Shown: positions 7,736-15,656 of the stretch, piece after piece
How the letters are laid out: every line of letters starts with the position of its first letter
How positions within the stretch are numbered: position 1 is the stretch's first letter
From: Magnetospira sp.
GTDB lineage: Bacteria > Pseudomonadota > Alphaproteobacteria > Rhodospirillales > Magnetospiraceae
Assembly (NCBI GenBank): GCA_028282245.1
Contig: JANQIL010000126.1
Span: 1 to 48,029, forward strand
Direction of reading: 5' to 3'
Length of the DNA stretch: 48,029 bases
Notes under the pieces: generated by a model
Told to the model about the DNA's origin: nothing
Seen by the model: the letters and a program-made list of their open reading frames with translations, nothing else
Database searches by the model: none
Translations under genes and position numbers: made by a program

Positions 7736-8974
7736 TCATTGGCGGCGCAGGCCGAGACCCAGGTTCAGCACGATATCGAGATAGCGCTCCGTTCCCTGGC
7801 GCTCGAACCATCGGTCGGCCGCCGCCGCCGCCTTGTCCCGCTCGCCACGGGTCCGCGCGGCGGCGTCCTGGATCGCCGACGCCACCGGCTCCGGCTCCAG
7901 GGCCGCGAAAAACGCCCGCGAGGCGTCGAATTCCTCCAGCATGCGCTGCTGGGCGCTGCCCGCCGGGGCAACGATGGTTCGCTCGAAGGCCAGCGCCTCA
8001 TGCGCCATGCCGGATATCTGGTCGTAATCGGGCCGATAGGTCAGCAGCAGCACGTCGGTCCCGGCCAACGCCCGGTAATAGTCCTCGAAGGCCAGCGGCC
8101 CATGGATCAATCGCAGCCGGTCGTCCGACGCGGCGATGCCGAGCAGCCGCCGCTTGGCCTCGGCCAGATCGGCCGACACGTCGTCGCCCGCCTCGTAGCC
8201 ATACATCTGGACGTCGAAAACGATGTCCCGGCGGTCCTCCAGCACCCGGGCGATCACTTCCGGAAGGCTTTCGAGGCCCTTGCGCGCGGTGGACATCGCG
8301 AGGCTGAGGACACGGATGGGGGCGTCGGGTTCCGGAGTCGCGCGGAACCGTTCGACGATCCGCCGCGACGGCTGGGCGATCGGCACCGGCAGCACGGTTC
8401 TCCGGGCCAGGAACGCATACTCCTCGCGCGCCGAGTTGGTGACGTAAAACACCCGGCGGGCGTTTTCCGGGTTGCGCAGCGGCTTGGCCAGGGCGTTGAA
8501 CCCGGCGCGGTAGAGCGCCCGCATGAGCTTGGTCTCGCAGGCGTCGTCGATACCCGCCGGATCGAAGCTGAACGACAGCACCAGGACCGGGGACCGCTCC
8601 AACGGCTGCTGGCCATACCACCGGGCGAAGGCCTCCAGAACCCGTTCGCTGGCGGTCGGAAACAGCAGAAGATCCCGGTCGGTGACCGCCTGGCCCATCA
8701 TCTGCAAGTCCGCCAGCATGATCTCGTTGATTCCGAAATAGCTCTCGATGGGCCGGCTCAACGGGTCCTCGGACATTTCGAAATAGGACCCGACGTGAAA
8801 CAGCGGCAGCGGCTTGACCGGCAGAGCGGCCGCCGTTCTGGTGTCGATGCGGCGGTTGGTCGCGATGACGCAGTCGTAGCCCCGGGCGAGGATTTCGGTG
8901 GCCAGCAGGTAGGTGTGGTTGAAGTAATGTCCCTTGAAGTCGCGAAGACCGGGTTCTAGAAGAAAGATTCGCAT
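7736..8974 (-). CDS. Glycosyltransferase, GT4-like GT-B fold
   Basis: A 412-residue protein. The N-terminal Rossmann domain opens with MRIFLLEPGLRDFKGHYFN. The C-terminal donor-binding domain shows VLSLAMSTARKGLESLPE, LRLIHGPLAFEDYYRAL and DVLLLTYRPDYDQISGMAHE. The last segment matches the GT4 region where the donor sugar and the conserved Glu are bound. It would build a cell-surface or protein-linked glycan in the cytoplasm. An upstream in-frame extension to 9187 has no coding character, so the ATG at 8974 is preferred. It shares its N-terminal signature with the truncated gene at 1-399, suggesting paralogues in one pathway. It heads the minus-strand group ending at 4898 and is divergent from the sulfotransferase-like gene. 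Confidence 0.82.
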   Translation of the reverse strand: MRIFLLEPGLRDFKGHYFNHTYLLATEILARGYDCVIATNRRIDTRTAAALPVKPLPLFHVGSYFEMSEDPLSRPIESYFGINEIMLADLQMMGQAVTDRDLLLFPTASERVLEAFARWYGQQPLERSPVLVLSFSFDPAGIDDACETKLMRALYRAGFNALAKPLRNPENARRVFYVTNSAREEYAFLARRTVLPVPIAQPSRRIVERFRATPEPDAPIRVLSLAMSTARKGLESLPEVIARVLEDRRDIVFDVQMYGYEAGDDVSADLAEAKRRLLGIAASDDRLRLIHGPLAFEDYYRALAGTDVLLLTYRPDYDQISGMAHEALAFERTIVAPAGSAQQRMLEEFDASRAFFAALEPEPVASAIQDAAARTRGERDKAAAAADRWFERQGTERYLDIVLNLGLGLRRQ

Positions 8975-9053
8975 CGCGCATCCCCGCCACGTCAACGCAG
9001 GGGCAATCGCCTTGGTCGACGGTCCCGATCGCGTGTCACGGGCCACGCTAAAC

Positions 9054-9941
9054 ATGCTGCGGTATCCAGACAAGCCCGTTCGACGGGGCCGCGTGCGGTT
9101 CACCATCGAGTCGTTCGGCGGCGCCGCGACCCAGTGGATCGCCTCCTGTCTCAACGTGTTGCCCGGCGTCGCCTGCGCCCATTCCAACTTCGTGCCGCCC
9201 TCGCTGCCACGCCTCGGGGCCGCCGGGCCGGACGACGAGAGCCTGTGGCGACGGCCGTTGGAGCCCCACGCCGTGGCCTATTTCAACATCGTCGAGCGAG
9301 CCCGGCCCGACGCCACCCGCACCGGCACCATCCACGCGTTCCATGTCAGCGCCGGCGATCTGCTGATCGAGGACGTGGAATTCCGCCCGGTCTATCTGCT
9401 TCGGCATCCGGTCGCGCAGACGGAGTCGGTGGTCGCGCAGTGGACGCACCGGGTGACGGTCGACGCGCGATTCGCCGAAAGCCTCGCCCATCTGGTCGAA
9501 CGCCTGCCGGCCGGCCACATCGGCTATCTATTGGACGCCGACGCCCTGGTCGCGAAAACCGAGGCCACCGGCGACCCCGCGCACCTCTGGCGGCTGGTGG
9601 CCATGAACGGCATCCTGGAGGGATTCCGGCGTTCCCACGACATGACTCCGGAGGCCCGGATCGCGACCATGGAAACCGTCACCGGCACGCCGGACGGCCT
9701 GGGCATCCTGATGGCCCATGTCACCGGGCTCGGCCTCGCGCACCTGATGCCGGTCGCCGCGAAGCTGATGTCGGCGGCGCCGCGCAACCCGCACCGCCGC
9801 CACCGCCCGCCGCCGGAGGACGTCTTCGCCGCCTGGCCGGCGCCGCTGAGGGATGCCTTCCGGGCCGCCTTCGTCACCGCCTACGGCGATCCGATGCGGC
9901 GGCTCGGATACGACCTGACCTTTGCCAAGCCCGGAATCTGA
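9054..9941 (+). CDS. Sulfotransferase-like P-loop protein
   Basis: A protein of about 295 residues. Near the N-terminus, FTIESFGGAATQWIASCLN resembles the 5'-phosphosulfate loop of sulfotransferases, followed by a CAHSN segment. Later, RPVYLLRHPVAQTESVVAQW resembles the 3'-phosphate-binding region (R-x-P-x7-S type). The Gly-rich loop lacks the classic Lys/Arg-Ser-Gly-Thr sequence, so the PAPS-binding call is tentative. If correct, it would sulfate a glycan or a protein. I chose the ATG at 9054 because residues before it lack conservation and would overlap the divergent glycosyltransferase; no clear ribosome site is visible. It ends six bases before the stop of the converging radical SAM gene. 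Confidence 0.6.
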   Translation: MLRYPDKPVRRGRVRFTIESFGGAATQWIASCLNVLPGVACAHSNFVPPSLPRLGAAGPDDESLWRRPLEPHAVAYFNIVERARPDATRTGTIHAFHVSAGDLLIEDVEFRPVYLLRHPVAQTESVVAQWTHRVTVDARFAESLAHLVERLPAGHIGYLLDADALVAKTEATGDPAHLWRLVAMNGILEGFRRSHDMTPEARIATMETVTGTPDGLGILMAHVTGLGLAHLMPVAAKLMSAAPRNPHRRHRPPPEDVFAAWPAPLRDAFRAAFVTAYGDPMRRLGYDLTFAKPGI

Positions 9942-9947
9942 CCGCCC

Positions 9948-11147
9948 TCACGAGGCGATGGTCTGCGCCTTGCGGCCCCGGTTCAGACGCGCCATGCGGT
10001 CGCGCATCAAATCGCTGTCCTCGGCGTTGACGATGGCGCCGGCGGCCCGCAGCCGGTCCTCGGCGTCGCGCATCCGCCGCGCCGCCTCCGTCGGGGGCAC
10101 CTTGTCGGCGAATCTGGTCGCCGGCATGCCGGGCGTTTCCATGAACCGGTTGATCAGAACGTAGCGCACCCGGTGCCGGACCAGAAAATCCAGGGTCGTA
10201 TCGACGTCGGCCGTGGTCTCGCCGGGAAATCCGACGATGATATGGGTGTCGAACTGATCGAACCCGAGGTGCCCGAGGTGCCCGAACAGGCGCTCCAGGT
10301 CGTCGCGCCGGTACAGCCGGTTCATGCGCCTGAGCACCGGATCGGAGGCCGACTGGATCGGCAGATTCAGGTGGCGTATGCGGTTCTCGGCGATCAGATC
10401 GCTGAACGCCGCCCAGTTTTGCAGGAAGTTGATTGGATGGAAGTTGCTGAGGGCGACCCGAAGGTCCGGGTGCGCGGCGCACAGGCGGCGGATGAGCCAG
10501 GGCAGATCACGGCCGGTGTCGCGTCCGTACTCACCGACGCAGTCGGCGAGCAGGATGACTTCCGTGCGCCCCGTTTCCGCGACCAGACGCCGGCACTCTG
10601 CGGCCAGGGCCTCGGCATCGAAGCTACGGAAGTCGGGAAACGCCAGGCGCTCCGAGCAGTAGGTGCAGGTGTAGGGACAGCCCTCCGCCACCACCAGCTT
10701 GATGAACTGATCCGGAAAGGTGGCGTCGACGTCGGGGCAGGCGGTGCGAAACCGCGCCAGATCGTCGCACAGGGGCGGCTCGCCGAACACCGCCTCGCAA
10801 TCCGCCAGGCCGCGCCCGCCCGGCCGACCGAAGAGGCGTTCAAGCTCCGCCTCTTCGGTCCAGGCGAACACCTGGCCGGAAAACCCCGCCGCGAGGCCCT
10901 CGGGATCGATGTCCGGCATGCAGCCGGTGGCGATGACCCGGTGCCCCGCCGATTCGTATTCCTTGAGACGCGCCAGGGTGTTGTCGCGCACGTCGCCGCG
11001 AAAGGCGCAGGTCCACGCGACAACGGCGTCGCACTCGTCGAGCGTCTCGACGATCTCGTGTCCGTTGGCGACCAGGAAGGTCCGGTACTGACGCAGTTTC
11101 CCGGCCCGTTGCGTGCAGGTATTCAATCCCTTCAGAAAGACCTTCAT
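9948..11147 (-). CDS. Radical SAM methylthiotransferase-like protein lacking a TRAM domain
   Basis: A 399-residue protein of the MiaB/RimO/MtaB superfamily. The N-terminal UPF0004-like domain keeps its three Cys (NTC at residue 11, WTCAF near 47, TGCMP near 80) that hold an auxiliary [4Fe-4S] cluster. The radical SAM core has the CPYTCTYC (CX3CX2C) motif near residue 157, and HIIVGFPGETTADVD is a typical later segment. The C-terminus ends in a basic RMARLNRGRKAQ tail with no recognisable TRAM domain, which MiaB and RimO use to bind substrate. It lies alone on the minus strand inside a glycan island and is divergent from a PhyH dioxygenase gene across a palindrome-bearing spacer. The usual substrates are tRNA A37 or ribosomal protein S12; the missing TRAM domain and the context leave the substrate open. 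Confidence 0.8.
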   Translation of the reverse strand: MKVFLKGLNTCTQRAGKLRQYRTFLVANGHEIVETLDECDAVVAWTCAFRGDVRDNTLARLKEYESAGHRVIATGCMPDIDPEGLAAGFSGQVFAWTEEAELERLFGRPGGRGLADCEAVFGEPPLCDDLARFRTACPDVDATFPDQFIKLVVAEGCPYTCTYCSERLAFPDFRSFDAEALAAECRRLVAETGRTEVILLADCVGEYGRDTGRDLPWLIRRLCAAHPDLRVALSNFHPINFLQNWAAFSDLIAENRIRHLNLPIQSASDPVLRRMNRLYRRDDLERLFGHLGHLGFDQFDTHIIVGFPGETTADVDTTLDFLVRHRVRYVLINRFMETPGMPATRFADKVPPTEAARRMRDAEDRLRAAGAIVNAEDSDLMRDRMARLNRGRKAQTIAS

Positions 11148-11235
11148 CGCCTCTTCGTTACGTTTTGTTCAGTCTCGAATTCCAGACTGTATGATAGTTT
11201 GTTGTCGATTGCATCCCTGGGACCAAGGGGGGTCC
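11148..11235. promoter_or_regulatory. Divergent promoter region with near-palindromic operator candidate
   Basis: An 88-base AT-richer spacer between divergent genes. It contains a 20-base near-perfect palindrome at 11170-11189 (CAGTCT, GAATTC core, AGACTG; 18 of 20 positions symmetric). On the plus strand a TATGAT -10-like hexamer sits at 11190-11195, immediately after the palindrome, so a protein bound there would block or touch RNA polymerase. A good purine ribosome site (AAGGGGGG) precedes the ATG at 11236. Confidence 0.5.
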
Positions 11236-11937
11236 ATGCTGGCCGAGGAGGATCGGTGTTTCATCGCGCACATGCGCGGATTGCTGGACCGCGAAACCCT
11301 GGCCCGCCTGATGGACCGTTTCGCCGCCACCGAGCAGGCGGCCCAGGCGACCCTGCGATCGCCCCATGACGCGAGCCGGGTGGCCATCGGCGCGTCCACC
11401 GACGCGTTCCGGCTCGATCCGGTCTGGCTGGACCCCTGGCGGAACGCATCGGCCGAACGGATCGCGCGGCTGTCGCCGTTCACCTGGATGATGTACCCGC
11501 CCAACATCCGCCACCTCACCGATCCGGAACACCTGGTCCCCTGGCACCAGGACATCGGCTACGTCAAGCGCATGCCGAGGGTCCATCGGCGGATCATCAC
11601 CTGCTTCGTGCCGTTGGAGCCGGACCCGTCGGCCCACGCGACCCTGGAGCTGGCGGTCGGCCGGTTCGGGGAGATCGACCACGCGGAGGCCGCCGGCCAC
11701 GGCGCCGCCATTCTCGACCGGTCATTCGCGAATACACGGCGCTTCGAACTCGACCTTGGGGACGCCATCGTGTTCGGGGATCACGTTCCGCATCGCACGG
11801 TGCGCGTCGACGACCGCCCCATCGACCGTCGGTCGATCGAGTACCGCTTCGTGATCCCGGACGAGGCCCTGGACGACAAGGATTACTTCCGCCTCGACGA
11901 GAACCGCCTGGCGCGCCGGACGGGAGCCCCGTCGTGA
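11236..11937 (+). CDS. PhyH-family Fe(II)/2-oxoglutarate dioxygenase-like protein
   Basis: A 233-residue protein with the phytanoyl-CoA dioxygenase layout. A proximal metal-binding HxD sits in LVPWHQDIGYV, the distal His in GDAIVFGDHVPHRTVRVDD, and the 2-oxoglutarate-binding Arg is probably in RRSIEYRFV. Such enzymes hydroxylate or otherwise oxidise small molecules or sugar-linked groups in the cytoplasm. A strong ribosome site sits before the ATG at 11236; the open frame reaches back to 11113 but that part overlaps the divergent gene and shows no conservation. The next gene (TPR-DUF268) follows after 46 bases and is probably co-transcribed. The substrate is unknown; glycan precursor modification is inferred from context. 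Confidence 0.75.
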   Translation: MLAEEDRCFIAHMRGLLDRETLARLMDRFAATEQAAQATLRSPHDASRVAIGASTDAFRLDPVWLDPWRNASAERIARLSPFTWMMYPPNIRHLTDPEHLVPWHQDIGYVKRMPRVHRRIITCFVPLEPDPSAHATLELAVGRFGEIDHAEAAGHGAAILDRSFANTRRFELDLGDAIVFGDHVPHRTVRVDDRPIDRRSIEYRFVIPDEALDDKDYFRLDENRLARRTGAPS

Positions 11938-11983
11938 GGCGGCACGAACCCGGCCACGCCGGCCCGCGCCCTGGAGACCGCCA

Positions 11984-13267
11984 TTGAGCACCGAAAACCT
12001 GCGCCATCAGCTCGCCCACCACATGGCCCGCAACGAAACCTCGGCGATCCGCATGATCGCCCGGAAACTGTTGCAAACCGACCCGCGGGACCCGGCGGCG
12101 GTGTTCGCGCTCGGCTGGGCAACCCATCTCGACGGCGGCACGCCGCAAGCCAAGTCCATGATCATGCGCGCCCTTCAGCTCGAATCGGGGATCGCCGAAA
12201 GATACTGCGCCCTGGCCAAGATCCTGATCGCGGAGGGCGACGCGGACTCCGCGCTGGCGCTTCTGAAGCTCGCCTATGGGAGCGATCCCGACCACCCGCA
12301 GACCCGATACTGGCTCGGCCATCTGCTCGGTCCGGAGGCGATCCCGAATCCGATTTCAACGCCTCCGACCGACGATCCGGCGCGCGGCGACGTTCCCAGC
12401 GTCCCGCTGGAGACCGTCATGCAGGCGTTCGACCGCCTGAACGCGGAAATCGAGGGGTGGGCGCGCCCGCCGGCCGACATTCCGGACTCGCTGCGCGACG
12501 CCTTCACCATGAACGGACGGGTGCCGGTGCGGCATGTCTACCGGGACGACACGCTCGTCACGCTTGATGGCGAGTCCGGCGCCGCGCCGCGCGTGAGCAT
12601 CAACTTCGCGCAGATCTTCTATCCGCACGACAAGATCAAGCAGACCATGGAACGCGCCATCGCGCGCGAGCCGCAAGCCTACGGAGAGACGGACCTGTGG
12701 CTATACCGGGCGCTGGAATCCCATCCCGTCGACGGCGGAACGGTCGCCGTTTTCGGCTCCGGCCACCCCGTCTACGAGGGCATTGTCCTGGCGTTCGGGG
12801 GCCATCCCCTGGCGGTCGAGTATCAGGTTCGCTTCTGCCCGGACTCCCGCCTGCGCTACGTCACGCCCGACGAGTTCCTCCGATCCGGCGAACCGGTCGA
12901 TGCCGGAATCTCCGTTTCCAGTTTCGAGCACGACGGCCTCGGCCGCTACGGCGACCCCATCGATCCCGACGGCGACCTGAAGACCATGCGCCGCATCAAG
13001 GCCAGGTTCCGGCCCGGAGGAACCCTGTTCCTCAGCGTTCCGATCGGTCCCGACGCCCTCGTCTGGAACGTCAACCGCATCTACGGTCCGATCCGGTTGC
13101 CCCGGCTTCTGGCCGACTGGCGGGTGATCGATGTCATCGGCCCGCCGCCGCGGCTGTTCCGCGGCCTCGCGCCGTTCGAGATCGACGACGCGGAATGGGA
13201 CGCCTTCTGGGACGGCGCCGATCCCGGATTCGCGCCCGAATGGATGTTCGTGCTCAGGACCCCTTGA
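11984..13267 (+). CDS. TPR-like plus DUF268 (methyltransferase-like) protein
   Basis: A 427-residue two-part protein. Residues about 1-115 form helical repeats of TPR type (DPAAVFALGWATHLDGG, then a second repeat ending in DPDHPQTRYWLG). Residues about 235-400 match DUF268: VFGSGHPVYEGIVLAF, ISVSSFEHDGLGRYGDPIDP, RPGGTLFLSVPIGPD and NRIYGPIRLPRLL. DUF268 has a Rossmann-like, methyltransferase-related fold and is common in glycan clusters, but its activity is not established. The start is a TTG with GGAG nine bases upstream. The 3' end overlaps the end of the converging transketolase subunit by 14 bases. Confidence 0.75.
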   Translation: MSTENLRHQLAHHMARNETSAIRMIARKLLQTDPRDPAAVFALGWATHLDGGTPQAKSMIMRALQLESGIAERYCALAKILIAEGDADSALALLKLAYGSDPDHPQTRYWLGHLLGPEAIPNPISTPPTDDPARGDVPSVPLETVMQAFDRLNAEIEGWARPPADIPDSLRDAFTMNGRVPVRHVYRDDTLVTLDGESGAAPRVSINFAQIFYPHDKIKQTMERAIAREPQAYGETDLWLYRALESHPVDGGTVAVFGSGHPVYEGIVLAFGGHPLAVEYQVRFCPDSRLRYVTPDEFLRSGEPVDAGISVSSFEHDGLGRYGDPIDPDGDLKTMRRIKARFRPGGTLFLSVPIGPDALVWNVNRIYGPIRLPRLLADWRVIDVIGPPPRLFRGLAPFEIDDAEWDAFWDGADPGFAPEWMFVLRTP

Positions 13268-14126
13268 GGCGCCGGGCCACCGCCTCGCGGATGCCGGCGG
13301 GGTCCAGACCGCACTCCCGGCGCAGGTCGTCGACCGTGCCGTAGCCGGAATAGAAACGGTCGCCGAGTCCGTGGAAATCGACCCGCAGGTTGGGGACCTC
13401 GCCAATCGCCTCGCGCAGGCCCCGCGCGTCGTGGACGACCAGGATATCGGTGTCGCGAAACCGTTCGACGAGGTCCCGGTCCAACGGCTTCAAGGTATGG
13501 AAGTAGACGAGGTTGACGGGCAGGTCGGCAACCGCCCGCCGCACGTTGCCGAGGATCGGTCCGGCCGTCATCACGGTCAGCCGCGCGGACTTGTCGATCA
13601 CGACACGTCCTCGGCCGGCCACGATCTCGCCCAGGTCCTCGTCATGCGGGTAGTCCGACAACCGGACATAGGTGGGCCTGCCGTTGCCGTAGCACTGGCG
13701 GATCAGGGCGTCCACCTCGCGCCGTGAGCCCGGCTGAAGAACTTCCATGCCGGGAACCAGGCGCAGGGCCTCAAGCTCCCCATAGGCGTGATGGGTGGCG
13801 CCGTCCCAGGCGTAATCGAAGGTGGCGCCGCAGGACACCACGTTGCCGCCGAACCCGTTGTAGGCCATGTCGAGCTTGATCTGCTCCAGGCCGCGCTCGG
13901 TCACGAAGGGGGCGATGGAATGGACGAACGGGAACCATCCTTGCGAGGCCAGTCCGGCGGCGACGCCGATCAGCGTCGCCTCGCAGATGCCCATGTTATA
14001 GAAGCGCTTGGGAAAGCGGGCCTGAAAATCGCGGAACTGATAGACGCTGATATCGCCCAGAATCACCACCACCCTCGGGTCGGTCTCGGCCAGGGCGGTG
14101 GCCGTCTCCCTAAACTGTCCACGCAT
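13254..14126 (-). CDS. Transketolase-like protein, C-terminal (pyrimidine-binding) subunit
   Basis: A 290-residue protein corresponding to the PYR and C-terminal domains of transketolase or DXS. FYNMGICEATLIGVAAGLA carries the conserved Glu that activates thiamine diphosphate. It partners with the N-terminal subunit encoded just upstream; the genes overlap by 17 bases. The split form is usual for secondary-metabolism or glycan-linked transketolases rather than the housekeeping enzyme. It would transfer a two-carbon ketol unit between sugar phosphates, or a related acyloin chemistry. It is the last gene of a six-gene operon with nucleotide-sugar enzymes, which suggests formation of an unusual sugar skeleton. 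Confidence 0.85.
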   Translation of the reverse strand: MRGQFRETATALAETDPRVVVILGDISVYQFRDFQARFPKRFYNMGICEATLIGVAAGLASQGWFPFVHSIAPFVTERGLEQIKLDMAYNGFGGNVVSCGATFDYAWDGATHHAYGELEALRLVPGMEVLQPGSRREVDALIRQCYGNGRPTYVRLSDYPHDEDLGEIVAGRGRVVIDKSARLTVMTAGPILGNVRRAVADLPVNLVYFHTLKPLDRDLVERFRDTDILVVHDARGLREAIGEVPNLRVDFHGLGDRFYSGYGTVDDLRRECGLDPAGIREAVARRLKGS

Positions 14127-14892
14127 CGAGCTCTTCCATCAGAATCGGCAATTCCCGGGCGTTCGGCGAACGGCGATGCCAGGCGAACATGTCGTCGACC
14201 AGGGTCCGGCAGCCCCAGCCCTTCCGCGTATCGGCGATCACCACCCGGGGCGCGCCGCCGTCGCCGCCGAGGGCCGCCGCCAGGGCATCGCGGTCATGCC
14301 CGTCCACGACGCGCACCGCGCAGCCGAACGCGGCGAACCGCTCCCCGGGATTGGGAATGGCGAGGCAACGGGTCTGCGACTTGTTGTGGTCGTAGATCAC
14401 GGTCAGGTTGTCCAGGCGCTGATCCACCGCGACCATGATGGCTTCCCACACCGTGCCCTCGTTGGCCTCGCCGTCGCCGATCAAAGTCACGACCCGACGG
14501 TCGCCGCCGTCGATCCTCGCCGCCAGCGCCATGCCGACGGCAAGGCCGATTCCATGGCCCAGCGATCCGGTGGAGGCTTCCACGCCCGGCACCTTGAACC
14601 GGTCCGCGTGACAGCCGAACCGCGATCCCGCCGCCCCGAAGGCATGGACATCCGCGATGGGAAAATACCCGCGCAGGGCCAGGACGCAGTAAAGCCCGAG
14701 CGCCGCGTGGCCCTTCGAGAGAACGAACAGGTCGCGGCCGTCCCAATCCGGATTCGCCGGATCGTGGCGCAGGGTGTCGTAAACCGCCTGAAGGCTCTCG
14801 ACGACGGAAAAACAGGTCGGGATATGTCCGTGGCCGCTGACGTGGGCGATGTCCAGGATCGCGCGCCGAATGGCCCTGGCTTCCGGATTCAT
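14110..14892 (-). CDS. Transketolase-like protein, N-terminal (diphosphate-binding) subunit
   Basis: A 260-residue protein equal to the PP domain of transketolase. It shows the early HIPTCFSVVE segment, LSKGHAALGLYCVLA, and the thiamine diphosphate/metal motif beginning GDGEANEGTVWEAI and ending with the metal-ligand Asn region YDHNKSQ. STGSLGHGIGLAVGMALA is also typical. It overlaps its partner subunit (13254-14126), and its ATG overlaps the stop of the upstream TylF-like methyltransferase gene in ATGA form, so subunits are probably made in equal amounts. The enzyme pair works in the cytoplasm on phosphorylated sugars; the exact donor and acceptor cannot be read from the sequence. Confidence 0.87.
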   Translation of the reverse strand: MNPEARAIRRAILDIAHVSGHGHIPTCFSVVESLQAVYDTLRHDPANPDWDGRDLFVLSKGHAALGLYCVLALRGYFPIADVHAFGAAGSRFGCHADRFKVPGVEASTGSLGHGIGLAVGMALAARIDGGDRRVVTLIGDGEANEGTVWEAIMVAVDQRLDNLTVIYDHNKSQTRCLAIPNPGERFAAFGCAVRVVDGHDRDALAAALGGDGGAPRVVIADTRKGWGCRTLVDDMFAWHRRSPNARELPILMEELDAWTV

Positions 14893-15656
14893 TCGATCAC
14901 CGCGTAGGAGATGCGCGCCGTCATCGGCATGCGGCGAATGCGCAGGTTCTCGATGCCGAGCACCTCGCGCACGGCCAGGGTCTCGCCGGGAAACACGTCG
15001 TCGGCCAGCTCGTCAAACACCAGGACGCTGCCCTTGAACAGAAACGGCCCGACCGCCTCCAGGGCCGCCCGCGTGGGCTCGTAGATATCGAAATCGAAGA
15101 CGGCCAGGGACACCAGGCTTTCCGGATGCCGGGTGAAATAGTCCGGAACGGTCGATCGCGCGTCGCCGGCGACCAGTTCGAACTTCCTCAGGTGGGAGAT
15201 CGGGTTGAGCGCCTCCTGCAGGGCCAGGATCCGGCCCAGTTCGGCCTCGTAGTCGTCGCTCACCGAAAACGATCCGTCGACCGACGCGCGCCCTCCGCCA
15301 TCCTTCGCGGACACGCCGGCCAAGCCGGTGAAGGTGTCGAAACCCACGATCCGCCGGTGCCGGTTGAAGGGTTCGAAAATGCCGCGCAGGGCGGCAAGCA
15401 GCGACAGCGTCTGGCCCCAGCGGACGCCGAACTCGACGACAATGCCGTGCGTCTCGACGATCATCTTGTAGATTTCGTGGAAGAACAGAATCCGCGACAG
15501 GTTCTTGGAGGTCAGGAACAGGCCCAGGTTGGCGAGAATTTCGTCGTCGGGAATCGGCGTGTTCTTCATGCGGCGGGTCAGTTCCGCCTGTGCCGTCCTC
15601 TCGCCGCCGCTCGACAGCACGATGGCGTCATGACGCCGGGTCCTCACTTCGGCCAT
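14889..15656 (-). CDS. TylF-like (macrocin O-methyltransferase family) methyltransferase
   Basis: A 255-residue protein. The segment VVEFGVRWGQTLSLLAAL is motif I, followed by RIVGFDTFTGLAG, and LAVFDFDIYEPTRAALE and SVLVFDELADDVFPGE supply the acidic metal-binding residues seen in TylF-family O-methyltransferases. These methylate sugar hydroxyls, often of deoxysugars, with Mg2+ and SAM. I chose the ATG at 15656 because the longer open frame has no family resemblance; this start overlaps the upstream SDR by 13 bases. The gene is in the middle of the minus-strand operon 17839-13254 and would finish or decorate the nucleotide sugar made there. Confidence 0.78.
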   Translation of the reverse strand: MAEVRTRRHDAIVLSSGGERTAQAELTRRMKNTPIPDDEILANLGLFLTSKNLSRILFFHEIYKMIVETHGIVVEFGVRWGQTLSLLAALRGIFEPFNRHRRIVGFDTFTGLAGVSAKDGGGRASVDGSFSVSDDYEAELGRILALQEALNPISHLRKFELVAGDARSTVPDYFTRHPESLVSLAVFDFDIYEPTRAALEAVGPFLFKGSVLVFDELADDVFPGETLAVREVLGIENLRIRRMPMTARISYAVIE

